Shown here: piece by piece, positions 29,200 through 43,130 of the stretch
How positions within the stretch are numbered: position 1 is the stretch's first letter
Layout of the letters: each line of letters begins with the position of its first letter
Source: Rhabditoides inermis
Lineage: Eukaryota > Nematoda > Chromadorea > Rhabditida > Rhabditidae
Direction: 5' to 3'
Length of the DNA: 64,000 nt
Assembly: GCA_963966185.1 (NCBI GenBank)
Contig: CAWZYM010000231.1
Span: forward strand, 124,001 to 188,000
Position numbers and translations under genes: made by a program
Notes under the pieces: model-generated
Told to the model about the DNA's origin: nothing
The model's database searches: none
The model's input: the letters and a program-made list of their open reading frames with translations, nothing else

Positions 29200-32100
29200 G
29201 AGAGAGATGAGAGAGATGAGAGAGGGAGAGGGAGAGAGATACATGGCATCTAAGTATCCCCCTCGTTCACGGCACGGCAGCCATCTGGTATTGCATACTC
29301 ACATATCTTCTGTACAATGTCTCTCGCCACACGCATCTGCGCCGCACAGCACGACACCAGGTCGTTCACGCAAGACGGCCACTGAAAGCATACGAGGTGA
29401 AATGAGTATGCATGTATACACAGACGTGTGACTCGAGCAGCCAGAGAGTGTCCTTCAATGGAGGGACGATGAGCAGGTGGCACATATGGCGCACGCAGTT
29501 CTCCCACACAGACTCGTCAAGACGCACGCGCAGACGGACACACGCCCTGCAATGGAACCACTCCCTCCCTCCCTTCCCCCTCTCTCTCTCTCTCTCTCCT
29601 CACAACCCCGCAACGCACCTCATCACCTGTCGGGGGATCGAGCGGAAGTACATCTCGTCGATGCTGTCCGCCAGCTCAACCTTCACCACCACAGTGTCCG
29701 CCGCCGCAGCCACGCGACACACAAACTCCCGATATCTACAACACACACACACACGACTCTCGCCCATTGTCCACTGCACCCACCTGTCCTGTATATGGCT
29801 GCTGTCTGCTCGATAGCTGCGATGGATCTCCACTCTCTGCACATTCTCCAGTCGCGAGGCCCAGAACCAGCTAGTCGCCTCCTGCAACAATATCCATTAC
29901 CCAATGACTCTCGTTCCTTCGCGCACCTTGACGTCTTGTATGTAGTTCTGGTGTGGGTTGTGTGCGAGGATCGACTCGACAATGCGGTACACTGCCAGCA
30001 GCTGAGCTCCATCCGACGACTGCTCCGTCAAGGGAAGCGGCAGAGCCTAGATCGTATTCAGACTCACATTACAATATATATTATAAAACATATCATATAA
30101 AAACTAGCTGCCAGGTGCAGTATACGCTTGAACAGTCACGGACTGGTTCATAGGGCACGAAACTCTGGGAACTACTAGCAATCGGTATCGCGGTATGCAG
30201 TATCGGCAATTGATTGCTAGTATTTGTGCAGTGCTCTCACCTCATCGTACACCAAGTGAGCGGGAAACACTCCCAGATGGTTCAGTTTCGAGAACAGATT
30301 CGACCAGCGACGAGTGCCGGAGCCATTCGCCCACTGCCGGTGCACTCCATTCAACACAAGAGAGCCCCGATTGTCTGCAATCACTCAATCAACTAGGATA
30401 TCAACTGTGCACTCGCCTTGCAATATAGGCACTTTGACGAGCTGACTCCAGCTGGACAGCACCGCCTCGGCACGACCACAGTCTGAATGCCCCATCATGC
30501 TCTCGCCTTCCTCTCCTCCTCACCTCTCTCCCCTCCCCCGTCTCCGACCGGCCGCACCCCGCGTTGCCCGTCCTCCTCCTTCTCCTCCTCCATGTGTCCA
30601 TCTCCACCCGGCAGCCCCTCCCTCTTCCCGTGCAATGACGCATGGCCATGGCTGGACAGCAGCGGCGCGTCCTTCTCCCATACATCCCTCCCATCCCTCG
30701 CACACACAACGCGCACTGATAGCGAGTACTGGAACACGGAAATTATACTGAAATAATAATAATTATTATAAACCTCAAGCTGTATTTTCTCGTCGATTAC
30801 TAGCTGTCTCTTCTGCCACTGTCGGACGCACATCTCTGCCAGCTCATCCTTGGCCCTCTCCAGCTGATCCGAGGTGCCCCGATCAGCAGCCAACCACGAC
30901 TCCACTCAAACAATAACATACACAAAGTGAGAAAGAGTGGAGTACAAAGACACGGAATCAAGCGCATTCTCTTTCTATGACGCATAATGAACAAAGCAGA
31001 CATGTTAGGCACCTCGGCTCCCCATGTACACATACCATTTTCGAAATAGTTGCAGCATGCGTGGTGGAGCACCCTGCCAGCCGTGTGGATGAGTGAGGGG
31101 AGGAGAATGTGGCTGTGCTCGCATCGGGCCATCCAGTACACCTCGTGTGGGGGAGGCAGCATGCGAACAGTCGACAGCTCCAACATCATCTTGTAGAACG
31201 GACCCGGCATCTCCTTGCGACTGCAACGGTCAATGTGGCTACATGGGAACCACGCATAGAGTCGAAAAACACTCACGGCACATCTACATTGTGAATCCAG
31301 CTGATTCCAGCAATGGCGGCAGGAAGGGCGCGGAATCGCACGCGCAACTCGCGCTTGCGCACGCGTTCCGTCAGCAGCACTGTGCGTGCCTCTGCTGCCA
31401 GTCCAATCAACACGTGTCGGCTCACCTCCTCCACAGTGCATAGTTCCTTCGGCTTTTCCTGAATTCAATCACTCCATTTCCATCCAATATATTGATAACT
31501 CACATATATTAGCTTCACGTCCGAAGGCGGCTCTCTCCAGAATGTCTTTCCATACGAGCGAATCTCCATGAACACTCGATCCGGATGCTTCGAGCTGTCG
31601 TCTGGAAACAAATACAAACACTCGAGTAGTCCTTATTAGTTATGAATAAAACCAAAATCCTGCACCTGTTTGAATATACATATTAAGCTAACGCACATTT
31701 GTTGATGAGTGGTGCGACGACTGCGAATAGCATCATAGTAGAGTGGTGCAAGTTTACATTTCTCCTCGATACATGATCGGGAAGGAGATTGAGATCATAC
31801 AACTGAGAGAGCAGTTGCACAGCCGGTCGACACCTGAAAACACTCTTCCCCTCCTCCCTCCCTATACTCTCTCTCTCTTTCTCTTTCCGCCCTCTTCCTG
31901 CCGCATCGCTCTCACCCCGAGTATCTGGCCTCCACGAGTTTCCTTGAGATGGGCGGGATATGAACCGTCCCGTCTTCTTCTGTTACCATCACCGATCCTA
32001 TAGCCTTGCAGAATGCCTCCAGCCTCTTCTGCACGTCTTTGCTGGTCATCTCCGAGAGTGGCTCCGGGGAGGTTGCCTCGGCGGCCGCCATCTCTCCCCA

Positions 32101-34338
32101 CTCGGCGCCTATCTTCCGCGCTCTCTTCCTCGCCACTTCCCCTTCGCTGGCCTCTCCGATTCTCTTCCCGAATTCCTCCACGTCCGGTTCATCGTCACTC
32201 ACATCACTCAGCATGTCCCCCTCCTCTTTTTCGCTCTCTCTTTCCACTCCTTGCGTTCGTTCTTCCATCGGATCTTCATTCGCATACTCAGGCGAATTGG
32301 GTCCATCTGATTCTTCTCCGAGTTTCATCATACAATACTTGTTCACGTTGCTCCATAACTCTGCTTCGTTTTCCTCTTCTTGAACAGGTTCGGAAACAAT
32401 AGTTTCAGGTTTGCTTTCCATGAACAATGGCTCATTGAATATGGATCCATTCTGAGAGGAGGAAGGTGCATCGAGATAGTAAGATGAGTACGTATCCTCA
32501 TCAATGTCCTTCCTTTTATCTCGGATCCCATTCGGAGCCTCGTTTCGCTCCTCCTCTTTTTCTCCTTTTTGTTCTTCTTCATCTTCGGAATCATCAAGCG
32601 TTTCGCATTCCATTCCGAATAAAAAACCATTCTGAAAGTGTCGACTTCTCTTTCACTCAATTAAAAAAAAAATCTAAAACGCAATTAGACTATACATTAA
32701 TAAATAACTGTAAATACCGGTGGAATAGCATCTGCGGGCAGCTTAAGTTTAATCTTGTACAATAAAGCGCACTGCTGACGTAAATGTGTAAATAATGCAG
32801 GTTGAGTCATCCCTGAAACATCTACTTACATTAACACAACATTCAAACGAATAAATCTCACATATATTGTCGTACACCTTCAACTTGGCATATTTGAGTG
32901 CAGTTGAAGCGATATGGTGTAGTCGAATGTGGATGGCGTAGTGAGGTGTGACCTCGCCCCGGCCATTGATGTACTCCCGCATAGAGGGAGTGAGGGCGCC
33001 CCATTCAAGCAATACAGAGAACAGAGACGAGAACGGCAACAGAGCTGGAGAAAGGGATCCAGACTACTTTCAGCACAAAAGCCTCACCTTTATACTCCTC
33101 CGCCTCATTCACTTGGGCCGTTGCTACACCACAGACTAGATCGGCAGGCAGGAATGGGAACACTGCCCGGCCGGCTGAACACGTTAGCATACAGCTGCAC
33201 TCCAAGACTCCAACGTTGATTTGTTCGACAAAACTGATACATACCTCGATCCAACATAGTAGTGGCTCCTGTCTGCACCCAGTCGGCTATTTCATCTAGG
33301 AACGCCTTCTCGGCGCGCAGATCGGACAGGGACGGGAGCGGGAGAGAGGGGGGCAGAGGCAGAGGGGAGGCGGGCGAGTCCACCTCCTCACGCTCTGCTG
33401 ATTCTGCGACATTCCACTCGTACAACCCCGCATCCGCCACGTACACCAGCGATTCGTCCACTACACACCGAATCGGACCGACAAACCCAGACTGAAAACA
33501 GTCACCGTGATATAAAATAAGCATGGAATACCCACCTGAGGCATGATTTCCGTCGGCAGACTGAGCTCTGTCTCGGGCCAGAGGTCTTGCAGCTCTCCGC
33601 CAACGGACGCATCAAACTGCTCCCGCTCGGAGGGAAACGAGCTCAGGGCGAACGGGTCCGTGCAAGTCACGCCTACAATATTGAGTAGTTAACAGAGTAA
33701 TGACATTCACAACAACACATACGAACGAATTCGTTTGAAAAGTAATAATAATTTTGAAAAAAATACCAACCGAGTGTTATGGAGTCGACATATTCGAGTG
33801 CGTGCGCGAACGGAGTCTCCAACACGGACAGCGCACAAGAGATGGCAGGCTGAACAAGACGCGGTGCACATTCAAATGGTTACCACATTCACATTACAAC
33901 AACAACAAATGGAATTAAAAACTCACCTCGCCATGCTGCTGCACGAGTTCGAGAAGGTCGGCCTGCATGACGTGGAGGGAGCAGAGTCGATTGCACATGT
34001 GGCGGTGGGCCAGAAGACACGCACTTACATAGACATATGTGGGTGGGTGATTATAAGGGGACTGACTCGAACTCGTTGGACGCGGAGGCGACGCCGCCGA
34101 TGAACGAGACCGGCACGCCCGGAAGCGAGACGGACACCGTGTACACTATAGTCAACACAATCAATGTATCATGACAATTATGCGCATACTCACAATCATG
34201 TTCCGCCCTTGATGTGACGATTAGGGCGAGGTTTTCTGCGAGTTGCGAGAACAGGCGGGTGAGCAGCTTCCGCAACCGCTCGTCCCGCACCCGGTCCGGC
34301 GGGTCTGCGGGCAACGACGCTCCAGGCGTCCACAACAT
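28765..34338 (-). CDS. P-family protein 2 (P2), full-length member with Arg/Gly tail
   Basis: The start is ATG 34338 (MLWTPGASLPADPPDRVRDE). Shared family blocks in order: DRVRDERLRKLLTRLFSQLA, VSVSLPGVPVSFIGGVASAS, DLLELVQQHGE, ALEYVD, a DLWPETELSLPTEIMPQ block, FLDEIADWVQTGATT, EWGALTPSMREYING-HYAIHIRLHHIAS, an acidic linker (31912-32613), FCKAIGSVMV, RMLPPPHEVYWMARCEHSH, YSLSVRVV, WSNLFSKLNHLGVFP and EATSWFWASRLENVQRVEIH. The last exon is rich in Arg-Gly and Arg-Ser (GGGSRGRGRGRGRGRPRGSS), stopping at 28765-28767. It is a multi-exon gene with short introns, predicted at well over 1,000 residues. I do not recognise the family; helical repeats are possible but not demonstrated. It starts 809 bp from P3 on the opposite strand. 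Confidence 0.68.
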
Positions 34339-35146
34339 CTACAAACAAATAATCAACATGACAACACGTATAAAACAAAACAGACGCAACTGAACGACAT
34401 CATCCATGAAACAAACATCACAACAACAACTGCATCACGTGATCCACCCACAAAGGCGCTATTGTGGGTTCACAAAAATATTAGTACTTCATCGACTGTG
34501 TAACATATCAAACACGTCAAATAGCACAATTAATCAATGACAAATCATAAATAAATAAATAAATAAATAAATACAAGTGTTGTTTTAAATATGGGTAGTG
34601 CAACATGCGGTGTAGGTGCAAATCTCGATCCGAACGCACAATATTATTTGGCGCTCTTTTTTTATTCTGCCATTTTTTTAACGAAGAAGAAACAAAGTAC
34701 AACGTTGAGTAGTTTAAGTTTAAGGTATAAAGTAGTGTTGAGTCTACCATGTGATCAGTTGTTTCAGTTGTGTATATCGGATGCATCCAGCAAGTAGAGC
34801 CGGATGAATGAACGTCCAGCTTGAATCTTGAAGATACCCATCTATATGGGGCATGATCCACTTTCTACATGTGATTGACCACTATGGATGTTGCATCACT
34901 TGCACAGTTTCATTGTGTTTTTTTTTGAACTGCATCGGTTTGTGACTCACGCTTACACGATATGTTTACGCGCGCCTGCGCCTGGTTCATGTTTATCAAA
35001 ACATCTCCTCCTTGTGAGAGCGGATAACATTCGAATAGTTTGTACATTCCACTGCTTGTCTCATATGTAATATCGATTGATTGATGCATGTCAACCAGCA
35101 TGTCTAATAGCAACATTTCAACCACTACCACTTTCTTGTTTATAAT
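34339..35146. promoter_or_regulatory. shared upstream region of P2 and P3
   Basis: 808 bases between two divergent family members. AT-rich, with an (AAAT)n run near 34553-34575. No coding or TATA box is obvious. Head-to-head placement suggests shared control, which is inference. Confidence 0.4.
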
Positions 35147-35597
35147 ATGAGTGTTGTAGGTTCGCACGCGTTGTTGATGTCAGGAGCATCGTCCTTTCCT
35201 GCTTCCTCGTCGCCAGACCCTATCCGAGACGGCCGACTCCACGCGCTCATCAGTCGACTCTTCGAGCCTGTCGAATCTGACAAGAGAGAAGGCGACGGTG
35301 GGTATTGTATTGATTTGCACAATGATCGGTTCATTGATTCTCGCAGTTTGGACGGTTTCTATACGCGTGCCTCTCGTGCCTCTGCAGTTAATCGGGAGTG
35401 TCGCCTCGGCGTGCAACAAGCAAGAGTGAGTGAGATAGTTGACTCTGATTGTACTACTGTATCTCCATCAGTGCCCTACTACTCGCCTACCGCCGCATCT
35501 GCCATCGACTATGCGAGATTTGTGTGCTGCATGTCGATTTGATAGAGTTTGTCCAACAACATGGAGAGGTGAGTATCTTCCTCCGCCTCACCCCGTA

Positions 35598-35658
<61 letters not shown>

Positions 35659-35703
35659 ATCGTTTACATCTCCCCCTCTCATCTCTCCCCTCTCCCCCTT
35701 TCT

Positions 35704-35742
<39 letters not shown>

Positions 35743-38700
35743 TCTCCCTCTCTTCCCCTCGCTTACCGCAATTTAGCTCGCGATCCACTGTGTCCTTCCT
35801 CTGATCGAAGCACCGCTGGAGCACGCATTAGAATACATCAAAACTAACAAAGACAGTGAGTTTCTTGTTATAGTGTTTTTGCTTTCATATTTCAAAGAAT
35901 ACTCATCCGCATTGTCCATTTGAGTGCCGACTCTGATGCGTATCTCGAAAGAGGCGTTCGACATGGACAGGCATCCGCAGGAGAGGGCGTCATTCGACGC
36001 GAAGATGCGGGAGGAGCTCAATGGTCTCTGGGATGACACCATCCTCACCATCCCCCAACACCTCATGCCACCGGTGTGCACTGATTTGTCAAATCAATTG
36101 CATTTACTTCATTCACCTGAAAGTTGTCTTATGTAATTGGTTCAGACCGGTCAGTTTGGCTGTTTCCGTTGTGAAGTGGAGGAAAGCGGGGCGCAGCCGG
36201 TTGATAAGGTCGCGGAATTTGAATTGGGTAGGTTAGTGACTTGAATTATCGTTATCTGCTGCTTTTACAGTCGCCCCGTCGTCAAGCAAGATAGTGAAAC
36301 AGGAGCCAGCAGACACCGTAGAGACGGGAGAAGGTGAATTCATTATACTTTGTGGTTTTACTTTCTTGTTTACTTGTTTTCTAGACATCTCTTCGTCGTT
36401 GCTCAAACTGATCAAGAAGGAGCCTATGGGGGAAGGGATAAGAGAGAAGGAGCAGATTGAACAAGTATCCGTGGAACAGTTGGAGCAGCCAGTGGAACAA
36501 GAGAACAACATGCCAGGGCCATCTCAAGTAGTTGATGCCGTTCCCCCTTCTCCCTCGCCCCCTTCACACGACACTGTCCCCTCTTCTTCGGCCGTCCCTC
36601 CCCCTACCCTCACTCAACTGCGCATCTACCGGGACTTCCTTGACGAGGTCGCGGACTGGGTACAGACAGATTCCACGCTAATCACTGATCAAGGTATGCT
36701 GTGATAGTAAGACAATCTGATGACTTCTATTTTGAGCTGGCCGCCTTGTGTTTGCTGGTCTGTCCGGCGCTCTTCTCTGCGGTGAGCCCCTACAGGAGAA
36801 CCACTCGCAGAATGCACCCCTCGAAGTGGACAGCGAGTATAGAGGTAGATACTGTTGCACTGCCAGTTTTCATAATGTGTGTTCAGTCCTCTACCCGGCA
36901 GTGGGTCTGGTGCGCGCACTGCTCGAATGGGATGCGATCAACGAAGACATGGTGGAGTACATACTGGGCGAGAGTGGTGAGAAGCAGCACTACGCAGTCA
37001 ACATTCGCATACACAAACTCGCCGCCACTGCGGTGCGATATGCGAAGAACTACGCGAACAGGAACACAGGTACGCATATCTCTTTCACCTGCCGTGACTG
37101 CTTGTGTTTGGACGTGACCCGGTCGTCGCTTTGCGTGGAGATGCGCAGTCAGTGTGCCGCGTTCCGCGCCGGCAAGGGAGGGGCGATGATGCTGCCACGG
37201 AGAGCTATCCCACCTGTGAGTCGGCCCTGTCCGTTCCCCTCATTCCATTTGCAGAGTCGCACGCTGTTCGGACTGCGATGCGAGAGTGACTTAGAGTCGG
37301 ATGAAGAAGAGGCGGAAGATGATAAAGAGGAAGATGTTGACGAACTGACGCCAGAGGATAAGGAAAATCAGGATGACACTTTGCGAGAGGAACCGCCGGT
37401 TATTGAAGATGAGGAAAAGGAGAGCGTACAAATGGAAAAAGATCAGGAGCAGATCGTTACTTCTCCGCATGACGAGTCGGTTCATATCCCACAGGGTCAT
37501 GCGGACGGGAATGTTGCGAACACTCACGAAGGAAATGTGGCTGCGGATAGTTTAAATATTGACGAGCGAGTAGAGGAAGAGGCGAGCGAAGCAAAGGACG
37601 AGAAGCCACTGTCTGGCGATCAGAATCAGACCTCCTCCCAATCGACAGACAGCGACGATGTGATATGGGAGGTGGATTCCAAGTGGGAGCAGACAGAGGA
37701 GCGGGAGAAGGAGCCGAGGGAGGCGGAGCAGCCATCCCCTACCGTGGTCATATCCCACAACGTCACAGCCTCGCCCGCTCCTATGGAATCAGACGATGCC
37801 TTCGTTCCTACGATGTCTATCACAGTGAGTGGAAGTGAGCGGAGAGTGGAGGCTGCGCCTAGCAGAAAGCGAGCGTTCTCCGGAGAGATATGGAGTCGCG
37901 TCACGCATCCAGGGATGGAACATCGAATGGGAAACGAAGCGAAACATGCGCGGACAAAGAGTGGAAATGAGGAACAAGAAATTCTGCAGGATAGAGGGAG
38001 GCAATTGTCGGGAACTGAAACGAGCGAAATTACGAAAACGGATGTTCCTATATTGGAAACGGAACAGCAGGCGGCTCGGCAATCATATGAACGATCCATA
38101 GACGGGAATAGTGCTTCTAAGGAACGAGAATTGACGCGGAGCAGAAGCAGAGAAGATGATAGGAGGAGCAGAGAAAAGGAGAGCAGGAGAGGACAGGAGC
38201 CGAGTGAGTTCCGCACTCTGGTGGACCAGGTGTGCGAATCGATCGGATCTTTGGTGGTGGAAGATGAAGAAAATGGAACCGCTACGATCACGCAAATTCC
38301 CGAAGACCTGCTGACTGCGGACAGAAGGTAGCCCCCGTTTCTGAGCCTAGTTCCTCACTGTTCGTTTTCAGTCGTGGCGACCTATTCGAGCAGCTGTTCT
38401 CTGGCCTCTGTTCCTTGTGGGTGTGCACCAGTTTGTTCCGCTGTTGTCGATCGAGAGACCGCGCCGAGATCATCCACCGCATGAAGCTCCACTGGCCCAT
38501 CGTCCAGCCACTCTTCGCAAAATGTACCTGAGTGTGTTTTCTCGCCAAATGTACGAGTATGTTTAGATTCGGATGTGAGCAAGTCGTCGCATCGCAAGGA
38601 GCTGCTCTCGGAGATTGGCGTGGTGGGCGAAGTGTTTTGGAGGGAGCCGCCGACTCACATCGGCATCGTCGAGGTGGGCGATGGTTGGGGGCGCGACGAG

Positions 38701-41400
38701 CTCTTCGGCTGCAGTGTGCTCGCAGCGTGGACGTGGCGAGTGTCTCGGACGAGGAGCTGTGCGAGTGGCTGTTGTGTCGCCTGGCAGACGAGGCTTGCAC
38801 GGCTGTGTTGCGGGAGCGCCAGCCCGGCCGCCGAACAGCCACGATCGTCCGATTCCGCGCCCTCGCAGGCAGCCTGTGCCAGGGATACTGGAAGGACGTG
38901 TACGTCGTGTTGCCAGTCGGAGACAGTTTACTATGTTTCATTGCAGGGGCACTGGCTCGGGATTCGTGTCTGGCCCGTGCACTCTCATGGTACAAATGCT
39001 GTCCTATCGCCGCATTCTCCCGCCGCCACACGAGGTCAATCAATCAATCAATCATTTATCCAGAATCGCTATATCCTGACTATACAACAAGTGCATACGG
39101 TACAGGAGGCACGAGGTAGTTTGTACAAGCAAACGTGTGTTGTCGATCCCTTGTTACTTGTTTCCCTGTTGAGGTGTTGTACATTGCACGCGGGGAGCAC
39201 AGCGAGTGGCTGTTGCCGGAGCTGATCCGAGTCGCTGGCGAGGTGCTCTATCGGGCGTGCGGAGAATTCCTACTCAATGGTAGGCCCTCTTCCACTTGCT
39301 CCTCATTCCCACTCGCACTCGCACTTCCCTCTCCAATCCAGTATCCACTCACCTCCCTTCAGTGAGCCGCTACTCGGTGACGGGAAAGGCGTCCCGGGAT
39401 GAGTGTCGCCGCACCTTCACTGAGTTTTGCGCCCGGTTGTGGAAGAAGAGGAGCCTGCGCGCCAAGCAAGCAGTCACATTGCAGGTGGGTGTAGTATCAT
39501 GTCATGAAACAGGTGAACATTGCAGTTCTCCCTTTCTGTGTCTGTTGTGAGAGAGGACGGGGAGCCAGCATGGAAGAGGGGCGCCCGGCAAGTGCCAAGG
39601 AACTATCGGCCTGAGAGGAGGAGGGAGACAACTGGAGGTGGAAGGAGCAGGAGCAGAGACACGGAGGTGGACGAGGATAGAGAGAAGCGGGAGGGGATGC
39701 TTGCTGTGGATGTGTCTGAGGAGGAGGAGAGGGAGCTGTCGGAAGAGAACGATGAGGAGGACGAGAAGATGGAGGAGGCAGGAGACGAGTTCGAACTCGC
39801 CGACGAGCAGCTGGAAGAAGACGACGAGGGTGGGTTGGGTTGGCATTCTTGTTCTCACCCACTCGTCGTTCCAGCTGTCGACACATCGACGGACGCTAGT
39901 TCCGAGCGAGCCACTCCCATTGAGGACAGGGACTCGAGGATGTTCAAGGAGAGCCCGGCCAGAGGTGGGACAAGGAAGAGAAAGAGTCAAGGACGATCAA
40001 GGATGGGACGTCGACGTCTCAAATTGTGCACTTTCACATTGTCAATCATTGTTCATGCCATTTCACTCTATGCAATCTTTAAGACAGCCAGCGTGCGAAG
40101 AAGCTGGTGCACAGCTGGAGCGACGCGATAGGCAGACGAGTCGAATTCGGTATGTTGTGTTATGCGAAGAGAAAAAGAGTGTCGAGTCGATTTGCAGATG
40201 TTGAGAAAGGTTTTCTGGTAGTGGAGGGTGTGGACGTGGGTTGGCTGAATGGCATCGGATTCCGACGCTGGGTGAACCTACTCAAGCGACTCGCGCAACT
40301 CGGCCTCGTCCCCCCGTCCATCAGTCGGGACAGGGTGCGGTGGCGATGCTGCGGACGTGGTCATGAGAGTGTTTTGCAGTACATCGATTCCCTGGAGGAG
40401 CACTCGGTGCAGATGCGCTCTGCGTTCATTCTGTGCGACGAGATATGGACACAACAGCCGGCCGATAGAACCATCGACTACAAGAGGGCGATCGAGAGAG
40501 TCAAGGTAGATACTTTCAGTTTGGAGGTTGACCGTGTGAATCCGATGAAAACGGGGATAGCCATTATGACCTTGCACTTTTCAGGACACGTGTGCGTTGG
40601 TGTGGGGGTGCGATGTGGATGGACTGCGAGAAGTGAGAGGAGTGGAGGAGACACAGCCAGAGGAAGATACTGGGAGGGAGGAGAGGTGAGGGGGAAAGAG
40701 GAGGAGAGAGGGAGAGATGTGTCCGTGCAGGTGCTGCGAGCTGTTGCGTCGCGTGGCGGAGGCTGCCGACTCGCGTCTGGTTCGTGTCGAGTACGAGGGA
40801 GGGAGGCGTGAGCTGCTGCTGCGTGGCTTTCCCCCCGCCGTCCTCCGCTCCACCGGAGACTCCCTCGGAGACAGACTGGCGATGCGCATGTGCACCACTC
40901 TGGCAGACATGGCAGTCCTGCCGCCGTACACCGAGACGGTCAGGATGATAGACGAGAGGGTGGGTAGGAGAAGGAGAGAATGAAGTGGACACATGTTCAG
41001 TGGGCGGATTCGATCGACAGTCTGGTGGAATTCGGCAAGGTGCAGATGCTGCGTGTGCGGCAGACTCTCAACGAGTGCTGTGAGTCATTGTGTCTGACTA
41101 GCTTCCCTCCTCACTCGTGTCCTTCCAGTCGGCGGGAGTGATGTTCCGTCGGACCCGTTTCACTATCGCATTCGGTCTGCCGTGCACAAGATAAGGGATC
41201 GGTGCGCGACCACTCGATTCTCCATCACTTCACCCACAGGAGAGACCATCTGGAAGACACGCAACTTGCAGAAGGCGAGTGGCGTGCGTGGTTGCTGTTT
41301 TGTAATGGCATGGTTGCAGAAGAGCTGCGATGGTGGTGGGAGAGTGAGGGGCGATCGCGATTCGAGGGGAGACAGTCCGCCGAGGAAGCGGCGGTTTTAG
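35147..41400 (+). CDS. P-family protein 3 (P3), full-length member
   Basis: The start is ATG 35147, or 35177 if the shorter N-terminus is used. It has the family opening DPIRDGRLHALISRLFEPVE. The same blocks as in P2 follow: SIRVPLVPLQLIGSVASACN, DLIEFVQQHGE (35550), HALEYIKTNKD (35845), ELNGLWDDTILTIPQHLMPP (36020), TGQFGCFRCEVEESG, FLDEVADWVQTDSTL (36640), EWDAINEDMVEYILG (36925), a long acidic then Arg-rich linker (37285-38200), CESIGSLVVEDEENG, RRILPPPHE, SLSVSVVREDGEP (39530), WVNLLKRLAQLGLVPPS (40270), DTCALVWGCDVDGLREVRGV and FPPAVLRSTGDSLGDRLAMR. The end is basic (RDSRGDSPPRKRRF, stop 41398-41400). It is the longest traced member. The function is unknown; clustering with P1 and P2 indicates local duplication followed by strong divergence. 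Confidence 0.68.
35598..35760 (+). repeat. (CT)n intronic tract in P3
   Basis: Long CT repeat with CCCTCTC interruptions, between the exon ending in FVQQHGE and the exon starting LAIHCVLPLIEA. A shorter (AG)n run at 29167-29235 lies in an intron of P2. Confidence 0.95.
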
Positions 41401-42220
41401 ATAACGGTGCAGTTCCTTGCTGATCTACTTTGCATTTTTCATTCCGGTGTGCTTTTTCATTCCAGTTTTAGACGACGTCTATTTTATCGTGCTTACCTTT
41501 TTTGCTCATATTGCATATTTATTTGTAATATTGAATAATTTATTATGTTTGTAGTTTGTACATTATATATTTTGTAATTTATTGTTTTTATAAATATTAT
41601 AGCATGTGTGCAATATGCATGTTGTTTTTGTTTCGCCAGGGTTGGGCTTCAAAAGTATTTTCACAAGCGAACAATAACAAGCGCTTTGTGCAAAAAATGT
41701 TCCATGAAACTGAGTGAATACAATATTTTTTAACACTGCACGGATGATTTCGGGAGGTAGGCAGACATGATCCTTCACTTGACCTCAAGAACGCTTTGCG
41801 TGCAAACTAAAGGTCGTCGTGGCCAAACTAAATATTCTATATAGCCTGCGCCAGAGCGATAGTTTTCGATCTACCACGCTTGCAGTTCGAAATACGGTGA
41901 TCTAACCCTCTCTTGTTTTGCGCGCTATCGCCACGACTCTCCGTCTTCCACTGATCTACTCCACAGCGCGCGGCATTATTGAGAGAATCGAATTATAGGT
42001 TGTTCATTATTTTCTTGTACGGAATTCTTTTTTGAAAGCATGTCAAATTGTTCAACGACTTTTGAAAAAAGACGTTCACTGTCATTTCCTGAATGGTGAA
42101 TGTTCATCCACTGGATGACACTGGAACGAGAAGTCAGCTCATCTACGGTACACACTTCACGACATGAACACTAACATGTTACAATAGGACAAGTGTTTGA
42201 ATGGACATTCTCAGAAAACG
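41401..42220. other. gene-free stretch containing repeat R copy 2
   Basis: Positions 41846-41980 are a copy of repeat R in plus orientation (starts CTGCGCCAGAGCGATAGT). The rest is AT-rich sequence without a recognisable gene. Confidence 0.55.
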
Positions 42221-43130
42221 TGCGCACCGGGTACCGCATACGCGCGCCGGGTACGGGGTAAATCGCGCCGGGTACGGCATACTCGTACCCGGTGCCGTAC
42301 CGTCCATGCTGGTACGGCACCGGATACGCCTGGAAGGCGGGGCCGAGAGCGTGCCGTACCCGATGCGGCAGATGCGCACCCGGTGCCGTACCGATTATGA
42401 AACGCGTCGAAACGCGTAAACAAGTCGGCGCAGACTGCGCGACTTGTCTGCCAGTCGAGAGAATGTAACTCTTGTGACCGGCTGCTACTATGTCAAGTGT
42501 TTATTGTTTTCCAATGTTGAATTTTGTGTTTCCGAGTACTGTGCTGTCACAATGTTATGTTTTCCGTTCGCTTATACTGTTTTGCTAATATGGAATGACT
42601 TTTTATGTTCAGTTCATGGGTGACTAACGAACTTCTGTGGTTAGCGCGCGCGTTCGGGTGCATCACTCATCACAGGAGGTGACTACTAGACAAGGTAAGA
42701 TCTCATTGATAATTGCACCTGTATTCCCATATAATCATGTCATTGTTTCAGAAGCTGCTAGAACTGAAGACGACCGAACATACGCGCAGCACAACCATTC
42801 AAGATCAAGATCGAACGGATCAAGCATGAAGAGCGAAATGTGTTCAAATTCCCGTGAAAACAACCTACTAAAAGTGTATCACAAGTTATGTACTCGAAAA
42901 TAAACTGTAATGATCAACCGGTCGATCGATAATCGGTGCGGGGCGGATGGGGAGGGCGCCAGGAGAAGCGCGAAAACGAGAAGCGCACCGGGTACGGCGT
43001 ACTCGTACCGGGTGCCGTACCGAAATGCGTACCGGGCGCGGTATATATCGTACCGGGTACCGCAAGTCGTACGGAATCGGGTACGCATTTGGGTACCGCG
43101 CCCGGTACGAGTATGCGGTACCCGGTGCGT
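42221..43130. repeat. inverted pair of GTACC-palindrome-rich blocks
   Basis: Block 1 (42221-42400) begins GCGCACCGGGTACCGCATAC; block 2 (42981-43130) ends with the near complement GTATGCGGTACCCGGTGCG. Both are filled with GGTACC, CGGGTACGG and GGTGCCGTACC motifs, so each can also fold on itself. The 580 bp between them hold no clear gene. It looks like a fold-back element or a satellite-derived pair. Confidence 0.65.

Noticed and set aside
36748..38331. Single 527-residue plus-strand protein
   Set aside because: It reads through introns; it is better explained as several exons of P3 with the linker exon inside.
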